Source of the DNA: Kosakonia sp. H02
GTDB lineage: Bacteria; Pseudomonadota; Gammaproteobacteria; Enterobacterales; Enterobacteriaceae
Length of the DNA: 64,000 nucleotides
Direction: 5' to 3'
Assembly (NCBI GenBank): GCA_030704225.1
Contig: CP131915.1
Coordinates: 62,001 to 126,000, forward strand
The notes below the pieces were generated by a model. The model was not told the DNA's origin, searched no databases, and saw only the letters and a list, made by a program, of their open reading frames with translations. Positions 9,048-18,269 of this stretch are shown one piece after another (positions within the stretch are counted from its first letter, which is position 1; every line of letters starts with the position of its first letter). Position numbers and translations under genes: made by a program.

Positions 9048-9073
9048 GAATGAGACGGTTGCCCGTCTCATTC
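9048..9073 (-). terminator. Hairpin terminator after comR
   Basis: A perfect 11-bp inverted repeat (GAATGAGACGG, loop TTGC, CCGTCTCATTC) lies 5 bp beyond the comR stop. On the minus strand it is not followed by a clear T-run, so termination strength is uncertain. Confidence 0.55.
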
Positions 9074-9078
9074 ATTTC

Positions 9079-9714
9079 TCAGGGTTTGATCAGATCGGGC
9101 CACAAACGCAAGGTCGTGCGGATAATTTGCAGTAACTTTTCATAGCTTGCACCTTCACGTGCACTGATCGACATGCCCTGCAAAATACAGCCGAGGAACT
9201 GCGACAGCGCCTCTACATCAACGCCTGACGGAATTTCCCCGCCTTGCTGACGCTGGCTGAGGAACTGAAGCAAGGTCTCTTCCTGCCGGGCGTGGCGCGA
9301 TTTAATGGTCTTCGCAATCTCGTGTGACGAGGCCGCCAGCGTCGCGGAGGTGTTGATCATAAAACAGCCGGCGGGCGTATCTGTGCTGGTAAAGCACTTC
9401 GCCACGGCAGAAAAATAATCTAACAGCGCCCGCTCAACGGGTTTGTCCTCACACTGCAATAGTGCTTCATGTTGGTTGGCGAACCGCGCGATATAACGAT
9501 CAAGCACCGCGCGGAACAACCCCTCTTTATTGGTGAATTCGGCGTACAGCGTAGGGGCTTTGGCCCCGGTCGCTTCTACCAGGTCGGATAATGATGTGGC
9601 TTCGTAGCCATGCTGCCAGAACAGCGTCATGGCTTTATCGAGCGCCGATTCCCTGTCGAACACTTTCGGTCGGCCACGGCTTTTTTTAGTACAACTTATG
9701 ATTTCATTGCTCAT
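9079..9714 (-). CDS. comR: TetR-family copper-responsive repressor ComR
   Basis: DNA-binding repressor of the divergent bhsA (comC) gene; copper relieves repression in E. coli. It has 211 residues. The N-terminal TetR helix-turn-helix spans about residues 18-60 (ALDKAMTLFWQHGYEATS), and the C-terminal ligand and dimer domain contains the conserved TPAGCFMINTS. The ATG at 9714 was chosen because it matches the E. coli start region (CxKKSRGRPKVFDR). An upstream in-frame ATG at 9795 would give an unusual hydrophobic extension. Confidence 0.92.
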   Translation of the reverse strand: MSNEIISCTKKSRGRPKVFDRESALDKAMTLFWQHGYEATSLSDLVEATGAKAPTLYAEFTNKEGLFRAVLDRYIARFANQHEALLQCEDKPVERALLDYFSAVAKCFTSTDTPAGCFMINTSATLAASSHEIAKTIKSRHARQEETLLQFLSQRQQGGEIPSGVDVEALSQFLGCILQGMSISAREGASYEKLLQIIRTTLRLWPDLIKP

Positions 9715-9840
9715 AGCGCCGCTTAATCTTTGTTGGTTTGTTGAGCAACCATTATAAAAATAATTTCGGTGAATGACCAGCACGAAATAGCACATATTAA
9801 CAAATCATATCTATATGATATTTAAGAAATTACTATTTTT

Positions 9841-9913
9841 ATTAACGATCGTTATAAAAAAATATTGACGGGTGACATTGATCACACTTATGATTTCCCT
9901 ATCGATCGTTAAC
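9841..9913 (+). promoter_or_regulatory. bhsA promoter with paired palindromes, candidate ComR operators
   Basis: A promoter TTGACG (9865-9870), 18-bp spacer, TATGAT (9889-9894) fits sigma-70. It is bracketed by two related palindromic elements: AACGATCGTT (9844-9853, perfect) and ATCGATCGTTAAC (9901-9913), which share CGATCGTT and start 57 bp apart. This layout fits a TetR dimer clamping the promoter. That ComR is the binder is inferred from its adjacent divergent gene. Confidence 0.6.
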
Positions 9914-9956
9914 TTAATCGCTAACGGCATTTTTCACCTGCATCAGGAAAATCATC

Positions 9957-10214
9957 ATGAAAAACATCACTACACTTTTTGCTGCCGCTGTACTGAGTAC
10001 CCTGTCTTTCGCAAGCTTTGCCGCAGTTGAGGTGCAATCCGCACCTGCCGGGCAACAAGAACTGGCAACCGTGGGTGTGAGCGCAGGCTCTAACCTCGCA
10101 TCTGTTGAAAATCAGGTCGCGATGAAAGCGGAACAACTGGGCGCCTCTTCTTACCGCATCACATCTGTAACCGGTGATGACAAACTGCACGGGACTGCGG
10201 TGCTGTACAAATAA
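9957..10214 (+). CDS. bhsA: Multiple-stress-resistance outer-membrane protein BhsA (DUF1471)
   Basis: Small secreted protein of the YhcN/BhsA family, linked in E. coli to stress resistance, biofilm control and lowered outer-membrane copper permeability. It has 85 residues: a signal peptide (about 1-22, ending SFASFA) and a mature DUF1471 domain ending in SYRITSVTGDDKLHGTAVLYK-type sequence, the family hallmark. The operator-like palindromes upstream and the divergent comR fit copper-controlled expression. A hairpin terminator follows. Confidence 0.95.
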   Translation: MKNITTLFAAAVLSTLSFASFAAVEVQSAPAGQQELATVGVSAGSNLASVENQVAMKAEQLGASSYRITSVTGDDKLHGTAVLYK

Positions 10215-10250
10215 GTTCCAACCCCTCTGAACGTTATGCCACTGCTATAA

Positions 10251-10281
10251 AAAAGGCCCCGCGAAATTCGCAGGGCCTTTT
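10251..10281. terminator. Bidirectional terminator between bhsA and ldtC
   Basis: AAAAGGCCC and GGGCCTTTT flank a loop that itself contains CGAA and TTCG. A-rich and T-rich flanks on both sides allow use by the convergent genes bhsA and ldtC. Confidence 0.8.
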
Positions 10282-10297
10282 CCTTTTTGCAGACGGG

Positions 10298-11263
10298 TTA
10301 CATTGTTTGCACTGTGTTTTCCGTATGACGGGTGACCTCCACTGGCATACCGGAGCGGGCTTCCATAACCTGCTCCATGACCTCCGCATTACTTTGCGCA
10401 TCCGCTTTAAATGCCTGCATTGCGGCATTCAGTACAATCGGCTGCGTTTTCGGATCGTCATCAAGTGATTTGGACAGCGGTTGATGGATTTCCACCAGCC
10501 GCGCGCCGTCCGGCTCGACGGAGACTTTTATCGGCGTATTGATGATGTTAACTGGCGTGCCGGGCGAGACTTGCGCGAAAAGGCTGGAAATATCAGCATC
10601 GCGCAGGCGAATACACCCTGAACTGACACGCATCCCGATACCGAAATCGGCATTCGTGCCATGTATCAGATAGACGCCACCAAACGCGGCCAGGCGAATA
10701 GCATGGTGACCCATCGGGTTATCCGGCCCGGCGGGCATCACCGCAGGCAGATCGATGCCCTGGGCTTTGTAGCGCGCACGGATATTCACCGTTGGCGTCC
10801 AGGTCGGGTTTGCGCGTTTGTTGATGACGGTCGTGACCATCGTCGGTGTCAGCGTATCGCCGCCCAGTTGGCCGATACCTATCGGGTAGACGGTGACTTC
10901 ATTTTTTCCCGGCGGATAGTAATAAAGACGCAGCTCGGCGAGGTTAATCACAATGCCTTTGCGCGGCACATCTGGCAGCAGGGTTTGTAGCGGGATAGTC
11001 AGCACGCTACCGGCGCGGGGCACATACGGATCCACGCCAGGGTTGGCCTGCAACAGCGCAAGAAATCCAACATTGTATTTTTTGGCGATGGCTTCCAGTG
11101 AGCCGCCGTCACTTTGCACAAGGTGAAAACGGTTTTCACCGACCACCTTGCTGCCCGCAGGCGGCAGTGGCCAGGTATTTGCCCGAGCGGGCAGGGTAAG
11201 GGCGACAGTGGCGGCGACGGCAAAAAGCGTCATCCAGCGAGCGAAACGCGACATTTTTCTCAT
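10298..11263 (-). CDS. ldtC: L,D-transpeptidase LdtC
   Basis: Periplasmic enzyme that attaches Braun lipoprotein to peptidoglycan meso-DAP. It has 321 residues: signal peptide, LysM-like segment (about residues 40-85, EAIAKKYNVGFLALLQANPG), then a YkuD catalytic domain with HGTNADFGIG and the active-site SSGCIRL. The ATG at 11263 was picked because GGA lies 8 bases upstream and the length then matches E. coli (320). ATGs at 11269 and 11254 are also possible. Longer in-frame starts would read through the unconserved leader. Confidence 0.94.
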   Translation of the reverse strand: MRKMSRFARWMTLFAVAATVALTLPARANTWPLPPAGSKVVGENRFHLVQSDGGSLEAIAKKYNVGFLALLQANPGVDPYVPRAGSVLTIPLQTLLPDVPRKGIVINLAELRLYYYPPGKNEVTVYPIGIGQLGGDTLTPTMVTTVINKRANPTWTPTVNIRARYKAQGIDLPAVMPAGPDNPMGHHAIRLAAFGGVYLIHGTNADFGIGMRVSSGCIRLRDADISSLFAQVSPGTPVNIINTPIKVSVEPDGARLVEIHQPLSKSLDDDPKTQPIVLNAAMQAFKADAQSNAEVMEQVMEARSGMPVEVTRHTENTVQTM

Positions 11264-11395
11264 TATCATAATCCATGTAAATAATAAGGTTATTAATATT
11301 AACTTGCGTGATGGAATTATGATCGTCTGACGCGTCGAAAAAACCTGGCCTATTGCAAAATATTTGTAAATTTTGCGAAACCGCACGAAATGTTG

Positions 11396-11424
11396 GCCGG
11401 ATGAGGCGTAAGTCGCCGTCCGGC
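11396..11424. repeat. REP (PU) element
   Basis: GCCGGATGAGGCGTAAGTCG continuing to CCGTCCGGC is a typical enterobacterial REP palindrome. It lies between the ldtC promoter side and the mfd stop. Similar partial units occur near 21300 and 45897. Confidence 0.75.
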
Positions 11425-11455
11425 AAACCGATCGCACCACAGCCAAAAACCGCCG

Positions 11456-14400
11456 TCAGGCGACGGCGTTTTCGGCAAGCTGCTGCATAAAGCTGCGCAC
11501 CCACTCCATGCGGGTCTTACGCTCGTTCAGTTCTTGTATAAACTTCAGCCGCGTTGGGCCATCAAGACGGAAATGCTGTGGCTGCTTCTGCAATAACCCA
11601 ATCAGCCATGCCGGGTTAACGTTATTTTTCTCGTTAAACTCGATCAGGCCGCCTTTGTCGTTGCCCTCCAGCTTACGGATCCCCAGTTTCTGCGCCTGCT
11701 GGCGTAAAAGCGCGATGTCCAGCAGATTACGTGCTGCATCAGGCAGCAGGCCGAAACGGTCAATCAGCTCCACTTTGATCTCCTCCAGCGCATTTTCATC
11801 TTTCGCGCTGGCGATACGTTTATAGAACGACAGTCGGGTATTCACGTCAGGAATAAAATCCTCCGGCAGCAGAGCAGGCATGCGCAGCTCCACTTCCGTT
11901 TGCTGACTGGTGAGATCTTCCAGCGACGGTTCACGCCCGGCTTTCAGTGCATCCACGGCATTCTCCAGCAGCTCCATATAGAGCGAGAAGCCGATGGTTT
12001 CCATCTGCCCGCTCTGATCTTCCCCGAGCAGTTCGCCCGCGCCACGGATCTCCAGATCGTGGGTCGCCAGCGCAAAACCGGCCCCCAAATCTTCCAGTGA
12101 GGCGATGGCTTCCAGACGTTTTTGCGCGTCGGTGGTCATCGCTTTAGGATGCGGCGTCAGTAACCACGCATAGGCCTGATGATGCGAACGGCCCACGCGA
12201 CCGCGCAACTGGTGCAGCTGCGCCAGGCCAAAGTGGTCAGCCCGTTCAATAATGATGGTATTGGCGGTCGGAATATCGATACCGGTTTCAATAATCGTGG
12301 TACATACCAGCACGTTGAAGCGTTGATGGTGGAAATCATTCATCACCCGCTCCAGTTCGCGCTCGCGCATCTGCCCGTGACCAATAGCGATACGCGCCTC
12401 CGGCACCAGCTCCGCCAGCCTGTCTGCCGCTTTCTGGATGTTTTCTACGTCGTTGTAGAGGTAATAAACCTGGCCGCCGCGCAGCACTTCACGCAGGATT
12501 GCTTCCCGCACCACCAGGCTATCGTACTCGCGCACAAAAGTTTTCACCGCCAGGCGACGCGCCGGTGGCGTGGCGATAATCGACAGATCGCGCATCCCGC
12601 TCATTGCCATATTTAATGTGCGCGGAATGGGCGTGGCGGTCAGCGTCAGGATATCGACATCGGCGCGCATCGCTTTAATACGTTCTTTGTGGCGCACACC
12701 GAAACGGTGCTCTTCATCGACAATCAGCAAGCCCAGGTCTTTAAGCTTCACATCACTTTGCAGCAGCTTGTGGGTGCCGATAAGAATGTCGATTTTCCCT
12801 TCGGCGGCTTGTTCCAGAATTTGCGCCTGCTCTTTGGCGCTACGAAAGCGGGACAGCATCTCAATGCGCACCGGCCAGTTAGCAAAACGGTCGCGGAAAT
12901 TATCAAAGTGCTGCTGAGCGAGCAGGGTAGTCGGCACCAGCACCGCCACCTGCTTGTTGTTTTCCACGGCGAGGAAAGCGGCGCGCATCGCCACTTCGGT
13001 TTTACCGAAACCGACATCGCCGCATACCAGCCGGTCCATTGCCAGCGGCTGGCACATATCGCTGAGCACGGCATTAATGGCCTGCGCCTGATCCGGCGTG
13101 GTTTCGAAGGGGAAACCGTCGCAAAAGAGCTGATACTGTTCGCGATCGTGTTTAAAGGCAAAGCCCGCTTTCGCCGCGCGCTGGGCGTAGATATCCAGCA
13201 ATTCCGCCGCCACATCGCGCACTTTCTCCGCCGCTTTTTGCCGCGCGCGCGTCCAGGCGTCGCTGCCGAGTTTATGCAGCGGGGCGTTATCTTCCGCACC
13301 GCCGGCATAGCGGCTGATCAGGTGCAGCGACGAGACCGGCACATAGAGTTTGGCGTCATTGGCATAGACAAGCATCAGATACTCTGCGGTGATGCCGCCT
13401 GTTTCGAGGGTGGTCATACCGGCATAGCGCCCGACGCCGTGCTCCAGGTGCACCACCGGCTGGCCGTCATGCAGTTCGGCAAGGTTACGAATCAACGTAT
13501 CCGGGTTGATCGTGCGGCGCGTGTCCTGGCGACGACGGGCAACGCGTTCGCCCAGCAGATCGCTTTCACAAATCAGCGCCCGGTTGCGCAGGGTATCGAT
13601 AAACCCGCGTTCCGCCGCGCCAATCATCAGATACGCCCCCGGCTGGCTGGCGTCATCAAGTCGCAGGATGCGTTTAGGTGCAACTTTAATCCGCGCCAGC
13701 AGTTCAATCAGCGCTTCGCGACGGCCTTCACTCTCAACAGAGAACACCACCGGCCCGCTAAAGGATTCGATAAATTTGCGCAGGTTATCCAGCGGCGATT
13801 TTTGCTGCGCCTGCACTGCCAGATCCGGCAGGTTCTGATAACCCAGGTTAACCTGCCCGGATTTATCCGCCACCTGTTCGGTTTTCAACTGGATGCGTGG
13901 CCACTTTTTCAGTTCGCTGAACAGTTCGTCCACGCGTAGCCACAGCGCCTGCGGCGGCAGGAGCGGGCGCATCGGATCGACGCCGCGGTTCTCAAAACGC
14001 GCTTGGGTTTCCTGCTGAAAACGTTCCGCACTGGCTTCCAGATTGCCGGTATTCACCAACAGGGTATTCGCCGGGAAATAGCTGAATAGCGGCGGCAGCG
14101 GCTCGCTGAAAAAAAGCGGTTGCCAGTACTCGATCCCGGCGGGCAGGGTGCCTTTACTCACCTGCTGGTAGATATGCTCTGCGTCGCGCTTGACCTCAAA
14201 CTTATCGCGCCACTGGCTGCGGAACAGTTCAATCGCGGTTTTATCCGTCGGGAATTCGTGCGCTGGTAATAGATTGATGGCTTCCACTTCTTCCAGCGTG
14301 CGCTGGGTATCGGCATCGAACAGACGCAAGCTGTCGATTTCATCATCGAAAAAGTCGAGGCGGAAGGGCTGAGTGCTGCCCATCGGGAAGAGATCCAACA

Positions 14401-14902
14401 GCGCGCCGCGCGTCGCATACTCGCCATGTTCCATCACCTGGTCAACGTGGCGGTAACCGGCGCTATCCAGTTGCGTGCGTAACTGATCGCGCGACAGGCG
14501 CTGGCCCTTTTTCATCACCAGCGCGTGGCCGTGCAGATAGGTATGCGGGCACACGCGCTGCATCAGGGTGTTAACCGGCACAATCAATACGCCGCGCTGC
14601 ATGGCGGGCAGTTGATAAAGCGTCGACAGGCGCGAAGAGATTATCTCCTGGTGCGGCGAAAAGCTGTCGTAGGGCAGCGTTTCCCAGTCGGCAAGATTCA
14701 TCACCAGGTTATCGGTAAATTGCTTAATCTCGTCCTGCAAACGCAATGCGTTTTGCATATCCGGGGCGATAAGCACCACCGGGCCGGTGTGACGTTCAAT
14801 GATTTCTGCCACTTCGGTGGCGCAGGCCGCGCCAGTGAGTTCGCCAAACTGGCGCTGGTCGCCTGCTTTAACGGGCAGGGAATAACGGTATTGTTCAGGC
14901 AT
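11456..14902 (-). CDS. mfd: Transcription-repair coupling factor Mfd
   Basis: DNA translocase that removes RNA polymerase stalled at lesions and recruits UvrA. It has 1148 residues, the exact E. coli length. An N-terminal UvrB-homology region (about 1-340) is followed by the RNA-polymerase-interacting domain (near 480-550, VVHLEHGVGRYAGM), then the RecG-like motor with Walker A GDVGFGKT and DEEH box (IVDEEHRFG), motif VI (QLRGRVGR) and the C-terminal TRCF domain that masks UvrA binding. It stands alone, with the acyltransferase gene ycfT upstream in the same orientation. Confidence 0.98.
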   Translation of the reverse strand: MPEQYRYSLPVKAGDQRQFGELTGAACATEVAEIIERHTGPVVLIAPDMQNALRLQDEIKQFTDNLVMNLADWETLPYDSFSPHQEIISSRLSTLYQLPAMQRGVLIVPVNTLMQRVCPHTYLHGHALVMKKGQRLSRDQLRTQLDSAGYRHVDQVMEHGEYATRGALLDLFPMGSTQPFRLDFFDDEIDSLRLFDADTQRTLEEVEAINLLPAHEFPTDKTAIELFRSQWRDKFEVKRDAEHIYQQVSKGTLPAGIEYWQPLFFSEPLPPLFSYFPANTLLVNTGNLEASAERFQQETQARFENRGVDPMRPLLPPQALWLRVDELFSELKKWPRIQLKTEQVADKSGQVNLGYQNLPDLAVQAQQKSPLDNLRKFIESFSGPVVFSVESEGRREALIELLARIKVAPKRILRLDDASQPGAYLMIGAAERGFIDTLRNRALICESDLLGERVARRRQDTRRTINPDTLIRNLAELHDGQPVVHLEHGVGRYAGMTTLETGGITAEYLMLVYANDAKLYVPVSSLHLISRYAGGAEDNAPLHKLGSDAWTRARQKAAEKVRDVAAELLDIYAQRAAKAGFAFKHDREQYQLFCDGFPFETTPDQAQAINAVLSDMCQPLAMDRLVCGDVGFGKTEVAMRAAFLAVENNKQVAVLVPTTLLAQQHFDNFRDRFANWPVRIEMLSRFRSAKEQAQILEQAAEGKIDILIGTHKLLQSDVKLKDLGLLIVDEEHRFGVRHKERIKAMRADVDILTLTATPIPRTLNMAMSGMRDLSIIATPPARRLAVKTFVREYDSLVVREAILREVLRGGQVYYLYNDVENIQKAADRLAELVPEARIAIGHGQMRERELERVMNDFHHQRFNVLVCTTIIETGIDIPTANTIIIERADHFGLAQLHQLRGRVGRSHHQAYAWLLTPHPKAMTTDAQKRLEAIASLEDLGAGFALATHDLEIRGAGELLGEDQSGQMETIGFSLYMELLENAVDALKAGREPSLEDLTSQQTEVELRMPALLPEDFIPDVNTRLSFYKRIASAKDENALEEIKVELIDRFGLLPDAARNLLDIALLRQQAQKLGIRKLEGNDKGGLIEFNEKNNVNPAWLIGLLQKQPQHFRLDGPTRLKFIQELNERKTRMEWVRSFMQQLAENAVA

Positions 14903-15014
14903 GGGGATATGAAGATCTCTCTAAAGACATACCCCCGTTATGGGGGCATATCACTGATTCGCAATACCAGGATTATGTGTGATTACGCTGTTTTAGCCAA
15001 TACGATGCGCCGAA

Positions 15015-16088
15015 TCAGCGCGCCTGTACCGTCGAGAGGTGCTTCGTTGGCGGGGTGAAAAAGAGATCGCCAAACAGCGCGGAAGAGAGTTTTTTCACCA
15101 TCAGGCCGACCAGCGTACAGATCAACAGCGAAGCGAACGGATAGACCAGCAGCAGCGCCAGTTCTGCCATCGGCGGCCACGCTCCTGCGTTCAGCGGCTT
15201 GATCAGCGCCAGGCTAAAGCCTTCCACCAGGATGCGGTGAGTGGTGTAAATCGCCAGCGTATTGGATCCCACCACATTCAGCAGGCTGTTCTCACTGGGC
15301 GGGAAACGTTTTTCCAGCGCCTGGAACAGACGCATGATGGCGACGATCGACAGCATACAGAGCGGCAGAGGCATATTGAACATCCACAGCCCGAACGCCA
15401 CCACCACGGCGAGCACAAACGGCAGTGCGTAGCGGCGCAGGGAGAGTGTTTTCACCCACTCCATCACGCTGGCACCGTACCAGGCCCCGAGGCTGTAGAA
15501 AATCATATTACGTATCACGCTGTTCATGCCCCACCACGGCAGCGGCAGGTAGTTAATCGCCAGGCTCGCCAGAATCATCAGCGCCAGCATCGGCACTTTC
15601 CAGCGGCTTAGCAGTTTGCACAGCGTGAAATAGACCACTAACGCGTAGAGATACCAGAGACTGGTGGTGGCCGTTATCATGCCGTGCAAAAACTCCAGCC
15701 AGCTATCGGCATACGCCGCATTCGACGAGTTACTGAGATCGCGCTCCGGCGCCAGCCAGTCATTAAGGTGGCTTAATCCTACCCACTGCAACACGCCCCA
15801 CAGGATGAGCACATACGCAATGCTCCAGATGCGTTTGTCGACCGCGTCTTTCCATGGCACGTCGTCGATATAACGACGAATCAGGTAGCCGGAAATAAAA
15901 AAGAACACCGGCATGCGAAAAGGCGCAAGGTAAAGGTTGAAGTAAATCCAGCACTTAGACAGGGTTTCTGACCACGGATGCTGGAAGGCGGAAAGGTGCG
16001 GATAAAACGTAATAACCGAGTGGTAAATCACCACCAGACAAATACATAACCCCTTAATTTGGTTAATCCATAATGCTTTTTGTTTCAT
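15015..16088 (-). CDS. ycfT: YcfT, acyltransferase-3 family membrane protein
   Basis: Inner-membrane protein of 357 residues with about ten predicted helices. The acyltransferase-3 / OafA-like signature is seen in the N-terminal IKGLCICLVVIYHS and in PVFFFISGYLIRR. Such proteins usually transfer acyl groups to cell-surface carbohydrates, but the E. coli homologue has no proven substrate. It is 112 bp upstream of mfd on the same strand. A CCCC/GGGG hairpin near 14930-14945 lies between them. Confidence 0.92.
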   Translation of the reverse strand: MKQKALWINQIKGLCICLVVIYHSVITFYPHLSAFQHPWSETLSKCWIYFNLYLAPFRMPVFFFISGYLIRRYIDDVPWKDAVDKRIWSIAYVLILWGVLQWVGLSHLNDWLAPERDLSNSSNAAYADSWLEFLHGMITATTSLWYLYALVVYFTLCKLLSRWKVPMLALMILASLAINYLPLPWWGMNSVIRNMIFYSLGAWYGASVMEWVKTLSLRRYALPFVLAVVVAFGLWMFNMPLPLCMLSIVAIMRLFQALEKRFPPSENSLLNVVGSNTLAIYTTHRILVEGFSLALIKPLNAGAWPPMAELALLLVYPFASLLICTLVGLMVKKLSSALFGDLFFTPPTKHLSTVQAR

Positions 16089-16375
16089 GCGTTTTGTGCC
16101 TGTTTTGCCATAATCCCGGCTAAAGATCCTGGTGAACGAGGCGGTGGATGTAACGGGGAAGTGTCTGTATTTGTTAAATTTCGGATAAGCCGCAGGGTGA
16201 CGGTTACGCTGCGCGCAAACGTGTGCCAGCTCACAGAAATCATTGCGCGGTTAGTAATTTGATTTCCCGACGTTTTTTGGCATTGTGCTGACGAATAGTT
16301 ACCGTTTCACTCATTTACGCTCGGGATTTTCACTTATATACTCCTGAGTCTGCTAACCGCAACCAGATGGATCTC

Positions 16376-17575
16376 ATGTATCAGCCTGTCACTCTTTTCA
16401 TAGGTCTACGCTACATGCGTGGACGCGCAGCGGACCGCTTCGGCCGCTTTGTCTCCTGGCTGTCGACCATTGGCATCACCCTGGGCGTTATGGCGCTGGT
16501 CACGGTGTTATCGGTGATGAATGGCTTTGAACGCGAGCTGCAAAATAACATCCTGGGGCTGATGCCGCAGGCCACGCTCACCACGCAAAAAGGGTCGCTG
16601 AACCCGCAACAACTTCCCGCCAGTGCCTTAAAACTGCAAGGCGTGTCGCGCATTGCGCCGCTGACCACCGGAGATGTGGTGCTGCAAAGCGCACGCAGCG
16701 TCGCGGTGGGCGTGATGCTGGGTATCGATCCGGCGCAAAAAGATCCGCTCACCCCTTATCTGGTGAATGTCCAACAAAGCGATTTACAAGCAGGAAAATA
16801 CAACATCATTCTTGGCGAGCAACTCGCCGGGCAACTGGGCGTGAACCGTGGCGATCAAATCCGCGTGATGGTGCCTTCCGCCAGCCAGTTTACGCCGATG
16901 GGCCGCCTGCCCAGCCAGCGTCTGTTTACCGTGGTGGGCACCTTTGCCGCCAACAGTGAAGTTGATGAATACCAGATGCTGGTCAACATTGATGATGCCT
17001 CGCGCCTGATGCGCTACCCGGCGGGCAATATCACCGGCTGGCGTTTATGGCTGAACGAGCCGCTGAAAGTTGATGTTCTCAGCCAACAAACCTTACCGGA
17101 AGGCACACAATGGCATGACTGGCGCGATCGCAAAGGCGAGCTGTTCCAGGCCGTGCGCATGGAAAAAAACATGATGGGGCTGCTGCTGAGCCTGATCGTC
17201 GCCGTCGCCGCGTTTAACATCATTACTTCGCTGGGCCTGATGGTGATGGAAAAACAGGGCGAGGTGGCGATTTTGCAAACGCAGGGCTTAACGCCGCGCC
17301 AGATTATGGCGGTGTTTATGGTGCAGGGCGCCAGCGCCGGGATTATCGGCGCACTGCTCGGTGCCGCGCTGGGCGCGCTGCTTGCCAGCCAGTTAAATAA
17401 TTTGATGCCGATTATTGGCGCGCTGCTCGACGGCGCGGCGCTGCCGGTGGCGATCGATCCGCTACAGGTGGTCGGCATTGCGCTGGTGGCGATGGCCATC
17501 GCGCTGCTTTCAACGCTTTATCCTTCCTGGCGCGCTGCCGCCACTCAACCCGCTGAGGCTTTACGTTATGAATAA
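16376..17575 (+). CDS. lolC: Lipoprotein-releasing ABC transporter permease LolC
   Basis: Inner-membrane subunit of LolCDE, which extracts mature lipoproteins from the inner membrane and passes them to LolA. It has 399 residues: one N-terminal helix (about 22-50), a large periplasmic domain that docks LolA, then three C-terminal helices (FtsX-like permease). The ATG at 16376 (MYQPVTLFIG) matches E. coli. An ATG at 16367 would add three residues. It overlaps lolD by 8 bp. Confidence 0.97.
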   Translation: MYQPVTLFIGLRYMRGRAADRFGRFVSWLSTIGITLGVMALVTVLSVMNGFERELQNNILGLMPQATLTTQKGSLNPQQLPASALKLQGVSRIAPLTTGDVVLQSARSVAVGVMLGIDPAQKDPLTPYLVNVQQSDLQAGKYNIILGEQLAGQLGVNRGDQIRVMVPSASQFTPMGRLPSQRLFTVVGTFAANSEVDEYQMLVNIDDASRLMRYPAGNITGWRLWLNEPLKVDVLSQQTLPEGTQWHDWRDRKGELFQAVRMEKNMMGLLLSLIVAVAAFNIITSLGLMVMEKQGEVAILQTQGLTPRQIMAVFMVQGASAGIIGALLGAALGALLASQLNNLMPIIGALLDGAALPVAIDPLQVVGIALVAMAIALLSTLYPSWRAAATQPAEALRYE

Positions 17576-18269
17576 AATCCTGTTGCAATGCGACAACCTG
17601 TGCAAACGCTATCAGGAAGGCAATGTGCAAACCGATGTGTTGCACAACGTCAGCTTTAGCATGGCGGAAGGGGAGTTGATGGCGATTGTCGGGAGTTCCG
17701 GCTCCGGCAAAAGTACGCTGCTGCACCTGCTCGGCGGGCTGGACACGCCGACCTCCGGCGATGTGATTTTTGGCGACAGGGCGATGAGCAAACTGTCGTC
17801 AACGGCGAAAGCCGAGCTGCGTAACCGCGAACTGGGCTTTATCTACCAGTTCCACCATTTGTTGCCGGATTTCACCGCACTGGAAAACGTGGCGATGCCG
17901 CTGTTGATTGGCAAAAAGAAACCGGCAGAAATTGATACCCGTGCCCGCGAGATGCTGCGCGCCGTTGGTCTTGAACACCGCGCCAGCCACCGGCCTTCTG
18001 AGCTTTCCGGCGGGGAACGCCAGCGCGTGGCGATCGCCCGTGCGCTGGTCAATAACCCGCGTCTGGTGCTGGCAGATGAACCCACCGGTAACCTCGATGC
18101 CCGCAACGCCGACAGCATTTTTGCTCTGCTGGGCGAACTGAACAAATCCCAGGGCACCGCTTTCCTGGTGGTGACGCACGATTTACAACTGGCGAAGCGC
18201 ATGAACCGTCAACTGGAAATGCGTGATGGCCATCTTGATACCGACGTGACCCTGATGGGGGCAGACTAA
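17568..18269 (+). CDS. lolD: Lipoprotein-releasing ABC transporter ATPase LolD
   Basis: Cytoplasmic ATPase of LolCDE, 233 residues. Walker A is GSSGSGKST, the signature motif LSGGERQR, Walker B LVLADEPTGNLD, and the switch VVTHD. The start at 17568 (MNKILLQCDNL) lies within the lolC stop region, giving tight coupling. An upstream in-frame start would read 51 codons inside lolC. The gene ends at the A of the lolE ATG. Confidence 0.98.
   Translation: MNKILLQCDNLCKRYQEGNVQTDVLHNVSFSMAEGELMAIVGSSGSGKSTLLHLLGGLDTPTSGDVIFGDRAMSKLSSTAKAELRNRELGFIYQFHHLLPDFTALENVAMPLLIGKKKPAEIDTRAREMLRAVGLEHRASHRPSELSGGERQRVAIARALVNNPRLVLADEPTGNLDARNADSIFALLGELNKSQGTAFLVVTHDLQLAKRMNRQLEMRDGHLDTDVTLMGAD

Noticed and set aside
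12689..13939. 416-codon open frame antisense to mfd
   Set aside because: Same cause; Mfd in the opposite frame is complete and conserved end to end.
16205..16226. Sigma-54-like TGGCACACGTTTGC upstream of ycfT on the minus strand
   Set aside because: The GG-to-GC spacing is one base short, which normally abolishes sigma-54 recognition.
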